Source: Trachelipus rathkii
Lineage: Eukaryota; Arthropoda; Malacostraca; Isopoda; Trachelipodidae
Direction of reading: 5' to 3'
NCBI GenBank assembly: GCA_015478945.1
Contig: JABUQX010002534.1
Location: 7,501 to 45,000, forward strand
DNA length: 37,500 nt
The position numbers were made by a program, and so were the translations under genes. Shown piece by piece: positions 8,282 to 20,940 of this stretch. The notes below the pieces were generated by a model. It was given only the letters and a program-made list of their open reading frames with translations, was not told where the DNA came from and did no database searches. Every line of letters starts with the position of its first letter. Within the stretch, counting starts at the first letter, position 1.

Positions 8282-10257
8282 TGTAACGGAGACCAGGATA
8301 ATGGCTGTCCAAGAAGAGAAACTTATGACGAATATAATGTTGAAGAACAATGAATTGCAGCACTTAGTTACTCTGATCTCCGCAGGTGTCCAAAATTGAT
8401 TAATTTGGAACTTTATGATTACCCATATAAATATTCTATATAAGAGAAAAGGGGAGAAAGAAAGGGGAATGAATTAGAGGAAAACCAACCTGTTAACTAT
8501 TTGTAAGGAATCTCTCTTTGACACTGAGTGTAACACCTCCTCTTTTCTAACCTCTTCTGAGGGTAAGCATTAGGCATATGAATTTGCCAGTCGGGGGTTC
8601 CATCATTGTCTTCGGGGACACCGCAGTCTATCTATTCGTGAGGGTGCACACTTGTGGATGTTGTTTGTGTGAAAGGTCAGTCGGGATATGTGTAAGTTTA
8701 TAAAATGGATGGGGGGTAACTTTAAATAATGTGTATAAATATAAATATCCAAATATAACCTTTCAATATATATTTATCAACAAAGAAAATAACCAAGGGA
8801 TAGCAAAAGAGAATTAAAAGTATAATTTATTAGGGCAAATAACTCAGTATATGAATATATGAAAGATTAAGTCATGAAACTAAATAAGGTAATAAAGAAC
8901 ACAGTCCAATCTTGTTTCAGGTCTTGGAGTAATTCTCCATAGAGCCGGAAACCGAATGTGAATATGTAATTAAATAAAAGATAATACACAGAATTATGGA
9001 CAGAAGTCCTTTGAATTGAGGGGAAGAATCTCCTCGCGATATAACAGCTGGGTAATTACGAGATGTCGGAATTTGGCTCAGGTGTGATTATATACGTATA
9101 TATGGGGACAATTATGCATTGGACGACGGTATTCGTCTTGGTTTGTGATTTTAAAAAGTTACAATTTTACAATGTTTTAAATCTTAGCCGCCTACCAGTT
9201 TTGGTAGGACTTCTTTTCAAAGTACTATTATCCAAAATAACAGACAACGTAAACTTAACTTGGGTTGTTGTTATTGTTGAGAGATATGGTTTGCATGGTA
9301 CGGTGGATGGTCTATGTTGGAATCAGGTCAAAAGGGCAAAAGGGATCATTTGACTAAGCTTCTATCCAAGAGTGAGCAAGGGGACATAATCCACAAAATA
9401 AAAGCAATGAAACTCAAAAAGTGCGACCAAGCACAAAAATTGATCAGGGCTTTGAACCCAAGACAAAAACCTGTAATGGAAATAAAAAACTAAATTAGGT
9501 TCCATCACAGTTGGTTTACAGTTGGTTTAAAGTTAAGTTAAATAAATAGTTTAAGGGAATTTGCTTTAGGAGCTTAAATTTACTATGATAAGATAAATTT
9601 ACTTAGGGGATAAGTTAAGAAGGGGATATTTCATATTGAGAGATGATTCTACATTTAAAGGGGAAAAGGGATATAAATATATCATGCCATGCAACCGTAC
9701 ATTAAAGTTAATGAGCTTACCCCTATCTGATTAGAATCTGTATGGGGTTTTTGCTATATCCGTGCAATGATGCAAGTTGAAACGTGCAGGTGAATATCCC
9801 TTGACCTGCATAAACATTTAAACCTGCTACTATTTAAATTCCTTTAACGCATTTATTATTTAGCATTATTTAATACATTAAATTAATAATAGAAATTTTA
9901 GTAATGAAATACAAAAAGCACTAACCTGATGAATCCAAAATGAAATGAATTAAAGTTTCCCAATATAAAATACAAAGAATGGGAAAATATTTTTACAGAC
10001 AAACGAATGTTTAAAAGAGTTAAAGAATATCGTTTGTACATGAAAAATGAATCTAAGTTAAACTTAAAAGAAAATACTTTTCTCTAGAAAAAAGAACATA
10101 TATATATTAAGTAGCATTTATCTATAATGAAGTAAATAAAGCAAATTAAGAAATAAATATAGGATATTCACAAATAGTACCTTTGTGAATGATTTGTAAA
10201 ATACCTTATTACCTTAATAATTAACCGGGGGTTTGGATGAATGTAATCCCCATTACA
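8282..10257 (-). repeat. 5' LTR
   Basis: This repeat of about 1976 bases matches 1-1531 from base 8745 onward. In element orientation it starts TGTAATGG and ends CCGTTACA, an imperfect terminal inverted repeat with the usual TG...CA ends. The inner boundary is inferred from this, because the matching end of the other LTR is outside the window; 8279 is an alternative. It is long for a Ty3/Gypsy LTR and has no convincing gene on either strand. Promoter and polyadenylation signals should lie here, but A/T-rich TATA and AATAAA-like strings are too frequent to single one out. Confidence 0.9.
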
Positions 10258-10380
10258 TATATATAATATTATATAATATATATATATAATAATGTATATA
10301 TATATAATATATATATAGTATATATAATATATTATATATATTATATATATTATATATATATTATATATATATATATATAT
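10258..10380. repeat. (TA)n-type tract
   Basis: Alternating TA with scattered TAATA interruptions lies between the outer end of the 5' LTR and the start of LINE copy A. It forms the immediate flank of both elements. Confidence 0.95.
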
Positions 10381-11150
10381 GAATAAATCGTTGGTGAATG
10401 TAAAGGGAACTAAGTCTTGAGTGCCGGTAGAGTCTTACATGAGGGTATGTTGTTACCATGTGTTATTGTATGGGTAGTGAGACTATGTCTAGAAATAGAA
10501 TTAGAATCTAAAGTTGCATGGTGTTCCGGACTGGACATCTTAGGGCATGCTAGGTGTGAGAAGAATTAATAAAATTGAGGAATGAACGTATTAGTGAGTT
10601 GTGTGGTGTGAAGAAAGGGGTAAAATGAAGAGAATAAATGAAAGTATGTTGAAATGGTTTGGTCAGCGTGGAAAGGATGAATGATAGGTCGGTTTGGTTA
10701 ATGCAGATTGTATAGTGGAGAGGGTGTGTTTGGAACCGACACGGCTGGGAGACCGAGAGAAGTGGATTTGAGTCGGATGAACGAATGTCTGAAGTGAGAG
10801 AAATGTGAGTTTGGCAAGAAGGCGAGAATAGAGGTGCATGATAGGAGAGAATGGCGGGGTTTTTGTATGGGGGCATGGTTGTGGCCGCACGCTGGCCAAG
10901 GGATGAACGCCTTACATTGACGATTTACGCAAGTGGAGGGTCCGTCGATGGCCATGAGCTTTAAGGTGGATTTTTTTCTTGTTTCCTGTGACGAGCTTTC
11001 GACCTAATTAATGTACAGAGGGGGCGGTAAGGCTGGGCTTTCTTTCGACATTTGTCATAACTCTCCTACTGCCTTTTCTTTTCCGATGCTTGTAGCGCTC
11101 CTTAATCTCCCAATCTTTGGAAAATAAGGTAAGGTGAAGAAAGAAAGAAA
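10381..11150 (+). mobile_element. LINE copy A, 3' end fragment
   Basis: This fragment is homologous to the 3' end of copy B (about 14825-15565) and to the reverse complement of 16119-16850. Conceptual translation, broken by indels, gives the C-terminal part of an endonuclease-type LINE polyprotein: a block like MLxWFGxxERM, then VGTDTAGRPRE-like and RRVHDRxEWRG-like blocks. It ends in a GAAGAAAGAAAGAAAG tail directly joined to a TA tract. It is 5'-truncated and cannot be functional. Confidence 0.82.
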
Positions 11151-11271
11151 GATATATAGTATATATTATATAATATATATATATATAATATATAATTATT
11201 ATATTATAATTATATATATATATATAGTATTATATAATATATATATATAATATATTATATATTATATATAT

Positions 11272-11311
<40 letters not shown>

Positions 11312-11391
11312 AATATATATATATTACTATTATATATAATATATATATATATATATTAATTATATTTATATATATATATATATTCTTTAGC
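11151..11391. repeat. (TA)n-type tract
   Basis: Irregular TA repeat directly following the GAAA-type tail of LINE copy A and preceding the host exon region. Confidence 0.95.
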
Positions 11392-11482
11392 TGTATTTTA
11401 AAGCTATTGTCAATTTTAAGGAATAAGGAAAAAAAAAAAAATTTTATGCTTATTTTAATAAATTTTTGTTTTGATATTGCAG

Positions 11483-11719
11483 TTATCTGGAGATACTTCA
11501 ACTTCTTTGGCACCTTTGGGACAGTCGGTAGTTATGGTTCCTTTGGTCATGTTTTCACCACTGGTTTGTTATATACGATATTTAAAGGGGTTTTTTGGGT
11601 TTCGGGAACAGGCAGTCCGACGCAGAAATGAACCTTTGTCAGACGAAGAAGAAAGTCAAGCTACCAAAAGACCTCGCACTGAAGGGTCATATACAACAAG
11701 AAATCGTCCTAAAACGTAA
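11483..11719 (+). CDS. Terminal exon of an unidentified host gene (membrane-segment and basic tail)
   Basis: A good splice acceptor (T-rich tract, then GATATTGCAG at 11473-11482) leads into an open frame of 78 codons to TAA at 11717. In the frame starting LSGDTSTS, the product has a hydrophobic segment of about 20 residues (SVVMVPLVMFSPLVCYI), then RYLKGFFGFREQAVRRR, an acidic SDEEES stretch that resembles a CK2 site, and a basic KRPR tail like a nuclear localisation or ER-cytosolic tail, ending RNRPKT. An AATAAA follows 14 bases after the stop. Unlike its surroundings it has balanced codon use and no frameshifts. I do not recognise the family; upstream exons should lie to the left, perhaps outside the window. 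It could also be a chance frame, but acceptor, frame and poly(A) signal agree. Confidence 0.62.
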   Translation, partial: LSGDTSTSLAPLGQSVVMVPLVMFSPLVCYIRYLKGFFGFREQAVRRRNEPLSDEEESQATKRPRTEGSYTTRNRPKT

Positions 11720-11732
11720 TTATATATGTTTT

Positions 11733-11738
11733 AATAAA
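11733..11738 (+). terminator. AATAAA polyadenylation signal of the host exon
   Basis: AATAAA lies 14 bases after the stop codon of the 11483-11719 exon. The 3' UTR is therefore probably very short, ending near 11755-11770. Confidence 0.5.
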
Positions 11739-11789
11739 CTCTAGCCGTTAGGTGGTACCATAGTTTTAAGCTTTTATTCAAATCGCTAC

Positions 11790-11827
11790 TGTGTGTGTGT
11801 GTGTGTGTATATATATAATATATATAT

Positions 11828-11893
<66 letters not shown>

Positions 11894-11937
11894 TATATAT
11901 ATATAATATATATATATAATATATATGATATATTTAT
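11790..11937. repeat. Compound (GT)n-(TA)n microsatellite
   Basis: About nine GT units pass into a long TA run. It separates the host exon from the 5' end of LINE copy B. Confidence 0.95.
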
Positions 11938-11940
11938 AGA

Positions 11941-14900
11941 GGGAGAAGTACACGCATACTCGAAGTGTTGAAATTACTCCCATTTTTTAATGGTGCACCT
12001 TTCTCTTTTGCGTTCATATAGCTTTATCACAATCATCCTCCCAGGCAACATTTACTGACCCACCATTTAATCCACAATCATATAAACATACTTAAAGTAC
12101 ACACACCCCTCTTCTAGATAACACCTTACAAGACATCCCTAACTACTCATATCCCTATGTGTGGGGGAGAAACGAATTGCCCACATCGTATATCCTGGCG
12201 TGTCGTAGAAGGCGACTAAGGTCGGTGGTAGTTGGGTTGGCTGCCCACTACTACCTATCTCTTGCTAGGAATGCTGATGCATGACTCGGAGATTGTCGTT
12301 GATCGCCCGTAAACGGCCTTCTAATGTTTGACGAAACTTTTATGAATTGAAATGGATACACGGAATGTCAAGGAATAAATGTTGAGGAGAAGAAGAGAAA
12401 GGTGATGGATGTATTAAAAAGGCAAATTTAATTTGCTCGCTGTGACTGAAACAAAGATGAAAGGAAACGGTGAAATGAGTGGTGTGTTGTGAAATGTGTG
12501 TGCGCTGGTGTGGAAAGGAATGAGTGGGTGAGAGGAGTTGCAATTTTGATGAGTGGACTTGTGGTACAGAGCTATGGTAGACTTTGTGGTGTGTGTGAGT
12601 TCTAGAATTCTAATGGGTTAATTTATAAGTTTGAAAAGGTCAAGGTATGTGTGTTTGTGACGTATGGTCCATCTGAGGGAAACGTTGAAGAGAGTACGAT
12701 TTTTTGGGATAATCTAAATGATGTTTTGGATGGAGTGAGTAGGAAGCTTCAGATTGGTAGTGTTAAGGAACTTAATGGTTGGATAGGTGATCAAAAACGG
12801 GATGGTTTAACAGGTGGTTTTGGGTTGCGGGAGAAACGAGAATCTGAGTAGAAAGTGATTGATTTCTGTGAGGAGAGAGGTATGTGTGTAGGTAATACTT
12901 TCTTTTAGCACAAGAGTATCCATAAGTATAACTAGAGTTTGGTGTAGGTAGAGATGGTATCGAAGTGAAACGTATGATTGATTTTTGTGTTGGTGAAAAG
13001 AAGGAGATGTTGAAGAATGTGTTGGATGTTAAATTCAGTGAGGGGTTTGGAATGGGATTATCGGATCATTATGTTGTTCCTATGTAAAATTAAGTTAGTG
13101 GGGCTTGGATGGAGAGGAAGGTGAATGCGGAAGGAACGTTGGCAAAATTTAAGAGTGAGAAAGTTAGCGAACAAGGTCAATAAGGATAAGTAATGTAAGA
13201 GCGCTCGCATAGTAAATCAGTTAATGTGAACAAGTTGAAACTGAACAAATCATGGGAAGCATGAAGGTTAAGGCAATTGTTTAGCAGTGCAAAAGAGTAT
13301 GGGATGTGCTAAAGTAGGAAGTAGAATGTTAACAGTGAGTGGTGGAATGAAGAGGTGATGTAAGCGGTTATAAAAGTAAAAAAGGAAGCGTGGTTGAATG
13401 TACTAAAACAAATGCATGAAGTTTCAAAAGAAAGAATGCTTGGAATTATATAGGGAGGAAAAAGGAATACTAAGGTGCATACGTAGGAGAAAGAAGAGGT
13501 AAATGAACAGTTTTTGGAAGGAGGATGAATGGGGACTTACAAGGAATAGGAAGCTCTTTCTGGAAGGAAGCATGAAAGGTTTAAGAATGGGAATAAGGGG
13601 AACCTGCTTAGAATAATGATAGGGATGGTGTTTTTGTAAGTGATGAAATGAATATAAGGGGAGTGTGGAAAGAACACTTCGAAAATCTGTATAAAATTAA
13701 CATTAATGAAGAGGTGATTAGTGAATGTGTGTGGGTTTTGATGGTGCAAGAAGGAATAGGTATTTTAGGGATGAGGTTATTAGCAAGGAGGAGGGTAATA
13801 GGTAGAGTGAGAAAGTTGAAGAATGGTAAATCTGCAAGGTATAGATGAATTACTGGTGAAATGATCAATAGCGGAGGCGAGATGGGTGATTGATTGGATT
13901 TGGAAGTTTGTGTAATAAAGCGTTTATATGGAGGTATATTCCGAGGGTATTGGAGGAGAGCAGTATAGTACCCTTATATAAGGGTAAGGGAGATAGGGGA
14001 CTGTAGAAACTATAGGAGAATTAGTTTAATGAGTGTTGTAGGGAAATATATGCTGGTATTTTGTTCGAAAGAGGGCGTCGAGTGACTGAAGGACTGATTG
14101 TGAAGAACAACGGTGCGTTTAGGAAGTGGTAGACGGATGTGTGGATCAAATCTTTACATTGAAACAAATGATTGAGAAAATCAGGGAGAAGAAGAATAAA
14201 TTGTATTAAGGTTTTATGGATTTTCAACGGCGTATGATAGATTAATAGGGAAGCTCTAATGGCAGGTGTTTAGTGATATATGGTGTTGGGTGGTTAGGCT
14301 CTGAATGGAATTCAAAAGTATGTGTGATGATAGTGAAGCGTGTGTTAGAATAATGGTGTCAAAAGTGATTGGTTAGTATTAATGAGCGGAGTGAGGCAGG
14401 GTTGTTTTATGTTTATTCAACTTGTATATAGATGGGGTTATGAAAGAATTAAAAGTGGGGATGGCAGGAAATGGTGTTAGAATGATGGAGAATGGAGATT
14501 GAGTGGAACGGTGCCCTCCTATTATACGCCGATGATTTGTTTTTTTTTTTGTGGTGAATCTGAAAAAAGTTTGAGAGGATTGGTAGAGAGGTTTGGCGAG
14601 GGTGTGTAAAAGGAAGGGGTTTGAAGTAAACGTAATAAGAGTAAGGTTTGGTGGTGAGTGAGGACAGTCCTCAGTGTGAAAGTTATGCTAGATGGTGAGC
14701 AGCTGGAACAAGTTGTCTGAGTTTAAATATTTAGGATATGTGTTGGATGAGAAGGGAGCGGATGATAGAGTGTAGAGGAAAGTTGTGAATGGCAAGTGAA
14801 GGTTTGCTGGTGCAATTAAAATCGTTGGTGAATGAAAGAGACTAAGTCTTAAGTGCGCTAGGGTCTACATGAGGGTATGTCGTTACTGTGTTATTGTATA

Positions 14901-15565
14901 GTAGCGAAACTATGGTCCTGGAATAAGAAGTATAGATCTAAGTTCAATTTGTTTAGATGGGTAATCTTAGGGGCTATGTGCTAGGTGTGAGAAGAATTGA
15001 TAAAATGAGGAATGAACGTATTAGAGAGGTGTGTGGTGTAAAGAAAGGGGTAATGAGAGAATAAATTTAAGTATGTTGAGATGGTTTTGGTCTGTGGAAA
15101 GGAGTTGAATGATAGTCGTTGGTTAAGCGGATGTTAGTGGCGAGTGTGTTTTGGGAACCGACCGGCTGGGAGACCGGAAAAAAAAGTGGATTGAGTTAGT
15201 GAACGAATGTCCTGAAGGAAAGAAATGTGAGTTTTGGCAGAGGCGAGAATAAAAGGTGCATAATGTGAGTGAATGGCGGGGTTTTGGTTATGGAGGTAAA
15301 TGGTGGTGGCCCACTGGGCCAAAGGATGAACGCCTTACATTGACGACGATTTACCATAGTGAGGTCCGTTGCGGTCCCATGAAGCTCTACGGGTGGATTT
15401 TCGTCTGTGGACTAGTTCTCCTAATTAAATGGTAGCAGAGGGGGCCGGGTAGGGCTGGGCTTTCTTTTCGACTTTTGTCATATTCTCTACTGCTTTTCTT
15501 TTCCGATGCAAGTAACGCACCTTACCCCGCAGTCTTGGGGAAAAGAGGAAGATGAAAGAAAAAGA
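11941..15565 (+). pseudogene. LINE copy B, near full-length decayed endonuclease/reverse transcriptase retrotransposon
   Basis: Many frameshifts break this copy, but the domain order can be followed. The 5' untranslated part (to about 12350, shared with copy C from about 12050) is followed by an APE-type endonuclease: ETKMKG near 12450, YGPSEGN near 12665, the LNGWIGD block near 12775 and the SDH motif near 13065. The reverse transcriptase then shows a degraded MDFEKAYD-like block near 14215, SGVRQGC near 14390 and YADDL at 14525-14540, followed by the KYLGYVLDE block near 14725. The C-terminal WFGHVERM-like, RPAGRP and WRGF blocks lie at 15075-15300. The 3' end has a GAAA-type tail joined to (TA)n. 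This suggests an RTE/CR1-like APE LINE; I cannot fix the clade. The exact 5' end (11941-12050) is uncertain. Confidence 0.8.
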
Positions 15566-16118
<553 letters not shown>

Positions 16119-17787
16119 TTCTTTCTTTCTTCAACTTCCTCTTTGCCCCAAGATTGGGGGTAAGGTGCTGTACAAGCATCGGAAAAAGAAAAGCAGTAGG
16201 AACATGACAAATGTCGAAAAGAAAGCCAGCCTTACCGCCCCCTCTTTACCATTAATTATGAGAGCTCGTCACAGACAGAAATCCACCCTAGAGCATCATG
16301 GGACGGCGACGGACCTCACTATGGTAAATCGTCAATGTAAGGGTTCATCCACTGGCCAGGTGGGGCCACAACCATGCCCCCATACAAAACCCGCCATTCT
16401 CTCCAATCATGCACCTTTATTCTCGCCTCTGCAAACTCACATTTCTCTCCATTCAGACATTCGTTCACCGAATCTAATCCACTTCCTCTTCGGTCTCCCA
16501 GCCGGTCGGTTCCAACACACTCTCCACTATACAATCCGCTTAACCAACCGACTATCATTCATCCTTTCCACATGACCAAACCATCTCAACATACTTTCAT
16601 TTATTCTCTCATTTACCCCTTTCTTCACACCACACCACTCTCTAATACGTTCATTCCTCACTTTATTAATTCTTTTCACACCTAGCATGCCCTAAGATTG
16701 TCCATCTGAACACATTGAACCTTTAGATCTATACTTCTTATTCAGACCATAGTCTCACTACCATACATAACACAGGTAACAACATACCCTCACTTTAGAC
16801 TCTAGCGCACTCAAGACTTAGTCCTTTACATTTCCACCAATCGATTTAATTGGCCCAGCCCTTCCTGCCATTCCACACTTTCCTACTACACTCTGCATCA
16901 TCCGTTCCCTTCTCATCCAACACATACCCTAAATATTTAAACTCAGACACTTGCTCCAGCTGTTCATCATCTAACATAACTTCCACTGAGGACTGTCCCT
17001 CACTCACAACCCATAACCTTACTCTTATTACGTTTACATTTTCAAACACCTCCTTTTACATACCCTGCCAAATCTCTCTACCAACTCCTCTCAAACTCTC
17101 TTCAGATTCGCCACAAACAACCATCCGCATATAATAGTAGGGCACCCTCCACTCCTCTCCATTCTCCATCAATCTAAACACCAATTTCTGCCAATCCGCA
17201 CCTCGAATTCCTTTCATACCCCATCCATATAACAACATTGAATAAAGTGTAGCACACAAAGTCTACAAGCTTTGTACCACAAGGTCACCCATACAAAATT
17301 GCAACTCCTTCTCCCCCCTCTCTCATTCTCTTTCACACCAGCACGTAGCACATTTCACACCACACCACTCACTTCACCTTTTCTTTTCATCTTTGTTTCA
17401 GTCACAGCGAGCATCAAATTTGCCGCTTTCTAAACATCCATCACCTCTGCTCCTCTTTCTTCCTCAAATTTATTCCTCTGACATTCCATGTACCTATACG
17501 AATTCATACAATTTTCGAGAAAGATAGAAGGTCGTTTTACGGCGATCATGACCATCTCCGAGGCATGCATCAGCATTCCCAGCAAAGATACGGTGGTAGT
17601 GGGCAGCCAACCCAACTACCACCGCCCTTTAGTCGACTTCTACGACACCGGACATAAGATGTGGGCATCTTTCTCCCCCGCACACAGGGATAATGAGTAG
17701 TAGGGATGTCTGTTAAGGTGGTTATCTAGAAGTGGGGGTGTGTAACTTTAATCATGGTGTATATGATATTGGATAAATGGTGGTTAG
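16119..17787 (-). pseudogene. LINE copy C, internally deleted
   Basis: Read on the minus strand from 17787, the copy starts with the same 5' untranslated sequence as copy B (17787-17480), continues into the start of the endonuclease (ETKMK block near 17400), and at about 17245 jumps to the reverse transcriptase just before MDGVMK. It then runs through the ENGEEWRVPYYY block (degraded YADD), the KYLGYVLDEKG block near 16930 and the C-terminal blocks to the GAAA-type tail at 16119. Compared with copy B about 1.8 kb is missing, including most of the endonuclease and the first half of the reverse transcriptase. Both ends abut (TA)n tracts. Confidence 0.82.
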
Positions 17788-18061
<274 letters not shown>

Positions 18062-19203
18062 TCTTTCTTAACCTTCCTCTTTGCCCCAAGATTGGGGGTA
18101 AGGTGCTGTACAAGCAACGGGAAAGGAAAAGCAGTAGGAGAACATGACAAACGTCGAAAGAAAGCCCAGCCTTACCGCCCCTCTGTACCATTAATTAGTG
18201 AGCGCTCGTCACAGACAGAAAATCCCACCTAGCATCAATGGGACGCGACGGACCCTCACTATGGTAAATCGTCAATGTAAGGGTTCATCCCCTGTGGCCA
18301 GGTGGGCGCACAACATGCCCCCGTACAAAACCCTGAGCCATTCCTCTGCCTATCATGCACCTTTATTCTCGCCTCTGCCAAACTCACATTTCTCTCCTTT
18401 CAGACCATTCGTTCACTGACTCAATCCATTTTTTTCTTTCTCTTCGTCTCCCAGCCGGTCGGTTCCAACACACTCACCCACTATACATCCGCTTAACCAA
18501 CCTAATATCATTCATTCCTTTCCATAAGACCAAACCATCTCAACATACTTTCATTTATTCTCTCATTTACCCCTTTCTTCACACCACACCACTCCCTAAT
18601 ACGTTCATTCCTCTCTTTATCAATTCTTCTCCACACCTAGCACACCCCTAAGATTGTCCATCTAAACACATTGAACTTTAGATCTATACTTCTTATTCCA
18701 GACCATAGTCTCACTACCATACAATACCACAGGTAACAACATACCTCATGTAAGACCCTAGCACACTCAAGATTAGTCCATTTGCATCCCAACGATTTAA
18801 TTGCACCAGCCCACCCCTTCCTGCCATTCACAAACTTTCCTACTACACTCTCCATCGTCCGTTCCCTTCTCATCCAGCACTAATACCCTAAATATTTAAA
18901 CTCAGACATGACTTGTTTCTAGCTGCTCACCAAAATCTAACAATAACTTCACACTGAGGAGTGTCCTCACTCACAACCATAACCTTACTTCTATCTACTC
19001 CACGTTTTCTTTCAAGCCCCTCCTTTCACACACCCTGCCAATCTCTCTATCAATCCTCTCAAACTCTCTTCAGATTCCGGCAGCACAGAACCAAATATTT
19101 GCATATTATAGGTAGGGGCACCCACTCAACTCATTCTCCACCATTCTAACACCATTTCCTGCCATCCCACCTCTAATTCTTTCATAACCCCATCCATAAC
19201 AAA

Positions 19204-19204
<1 letters not shown>
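18062..19204 (-). pseudogene. LINE copy D, 5'-truncated
   Basis: This minus-strand copy starts (3' tail TTCTTTCTT on the plus strand) with the same sequence as copy C and runs through the C-terminal blocks and the KYLG-like region near 18895. It ends at about 19200 in the reverse transcriptase just before MDGVMKEL, joined directly to a TA tract. Indels break every frame. The upstream break is within about 20 bases of the internal junction of copy C. Confidence 0.82.
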
Positions 19205-19284
<80 letters not shown>

Positions 19285-19301
19285 TATATATATATATAGT
19301 A

Positions 19302-19333
<32 letters not shown>

Positions 19334-19335
19334 AG

Positions 19336-19386
<51 letters not shown>
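19205..19386. repeat. (TA)n-type tract
   Basis: TA repeat joining the truncated end of LINE D to the start of LINE G. Open frames read through it (repeated Tyr-Ile) are artefacts of the repeat. Confidence 0.95.
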
Positions 19387-19388
<2 letters not shown>

Positions 19389-20940
19389 ATCTTCAAAGCC
19401 CTCTCCCCCCCCACCCCCGCGCAGAAATATGTGTGGTCTCTGCAGCGACTTTTGCGCCGCCGCCTCGTCCGAATTAACCCTCCATGGATCTTTCAGGACT
19501 CTGTCTTTAATATACTTTATTTCTCCTATTTTCTCAGCCTGGGGCATTCTTCCCGTCACATGCCTCAGTTCTTCTGCTAAAAACCGGGGATATAGAGAGT
19601 AACCCGGGACCAGGAGCTTGGATATGTCCAATATGAGGCAAAGCCATAACTCGAAATTCTATCCGTTGTAATCAATGCATGCAGTGGATACACAAACACT
19701 GCTCACCCTTCATCACAACACAACTGGATCTGCCAAGTCTGTACACCACCAACAATAATCAAACCCCCCCCCCTCAAAGAAATAAGAACACAACTTAAAC
19801 ATACTACAAATCAATATAAATGGGATTCACAAGAAAAGCAAAGAAAGGTAAATTTTCCTGAAACACCACAGTATACAAATTTTCTTATGATTTAGCAATG
19901 ATCCAAGGAGCTCATGTGCCTGAAAATCTCCCAGATTTAAAATTTTATGGATATGACACTATTCACTCACCTCAAACTCCAAAAAATTAGTCCCTACTAA
20001 TCCTCATTCATAACTCACTTCCCTACATAAACACCACCTCACACTCTGCAACACTTCTAAAAGACATTACAAAAATACAATCTTTCAAAATAATGATAAA
20101 CAAAAATTCACACAATCTAATAAACATGTACATTCCGCACCACACTTCGCCACACAGCCTCAACCACTATAAATCACATTTCTCCCACTTCTCAAACCTC
20201 CCAAATTTAATAATGGGAGATGACCTCAACGCTCTTCACCCATCATGATACAACGCCCAAATTGCCAACCCCAGAGGTAGCCATATCCTATCAAACCTTG
20301 AAAATCTAAACATTCTCAACAACCCAAAATTCCATTCTAGAATTCCTCTCCAAACTAATCAAACTTACACTTCCTCAGACTTAATCTCTAGCCTCACGCA
20401 AAATTACTCTGGTCTACTCTACGACCTATACTTCTGACACCCTCCCTATCACCTTAACATATCAAAACTCCATTAAAACGCACTCCCCTTACAAGAAAAG
20501 CATATCAAATTACAAAAAAGCTGACTGGGAAAAATTCACTGATCACATAGAAAACAACTTACCCCCTCTAAACATCACAAACACCTCCACCCTTAACAAA
20601 GCTATCCAAAACCTCACTACTTCAATTCAAAAGGTTGGCAAACCAATATATCCCCAAATAGAAATAGAAATAGAAACTAATCAACAACGCAATTCACAGA
20701 ATACTGCTCAATCACATTATCCTAAACTCGCATTAATCCGCTAAACACCCACATCACAACCTAACGAAAACATTCCTCTAAATAATTTTCCAGAACTTTT
20801 CTGATAATAACACTCCATAATAAAAAAATTTCAGAGTTTCAAAAAGTTATACACGTTGAAAAACTCAAACAACTCCCAACCACGTACACACGAATCCATC
20901 AAAAACCAAAACTCACAAAACCCACAAATCTCTTAAACAA
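19387..20940 (+). pseudogene. LINE G: 2A-like leader, PHD-like zinc finger and endonuclease remnant
   Basis: The coding part seems to start at ATG 19484 (MDLSGLCL), but an in-frame TAA follows at 19508. The same frame continues as a hydrophobic, signal-like stretch ending VLLLLKT and then GDIESNPGP. After this comes a Cys/His cluster (CPI, a TGA at 19634 where a Cys is expected, then IRCNQC and WIHKHC), resembling the PHD-like finger of some Jockey/CR1-group LINEs. From about 19795, in a shifted frame, NLNILQININGIHKK begins an APE-type endonuclease; its MGDDLNALHPS block is at 20215-20250, where a TGA again replaces an expected Trp, and a SSDLIS block lies near 20380. Reverse transcriptase is not visible, so the copy is 3'-truncated. 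It is clearly non-functional, and its 3' limit is approximate. Confidence 0.75.
19589..19612 (+). other. 2A-like ribosome-skipping motif (DIESNPGP)
   Basis: The codons read D-I-E-S-N-P-G-P, an exact match to the 2A consensus D-x-E-x-N-P-G-P, preceded by a run of leucines and KTG as in active 2A sequences. In known 2A sequences the ribosome fails to join the last Gly to the final Pro and restarts. 2A-like sequences at the N-terminus of non-LTR retrotransposons are known in trypanosomes and sea urchins. In this copy, stop codons on both sides (19508 and 19634) mean it is a relic. Confidence 0.82.

Larger units (their letters stand above)
1..10257 (-). mobile_element. Ty3/Gypsy-type LTR retrotransposon with OTU-like domain and no integrase
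   Basis: The two direct repeats (1-1531 and 8282-10257) flank a minus-strand gag and pol. Next to the right repeat lies a tRNA-Lys-type primer binding site, and next to the left repeat a polypurine tract, which fixes both ends and the orientation. About 463 bases of the 3' LTR lie beyond the window edge, because base 1 matches base 8745. The internal region of about 6.75 kb codes for Gag and a frameshifted Pol but no recognisable integrase. The RT and RNase H motifs and the PR-RT-RH order place it in Metaviridae (Ty3/Gypsy). No envelope gene is visible. The right end abuts a TA tract; a target-site duplication cannot be tested because the left flank is missing. Confidence 0.93.

Noticed and set aside
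9063..9353. 96-codon plus-strand open frame inside the 5' LTR
   Set aside because: The matching region of the other LTR (326-612) has different indels and an early stop, so the frame is not conserved.
10550..10955. Overlapping minus-strand frames over LINE copy A and similar frames over C and D
   Set aside because: They are antisense to the LINE coding strand, and the LINE homology explains the sequence better.
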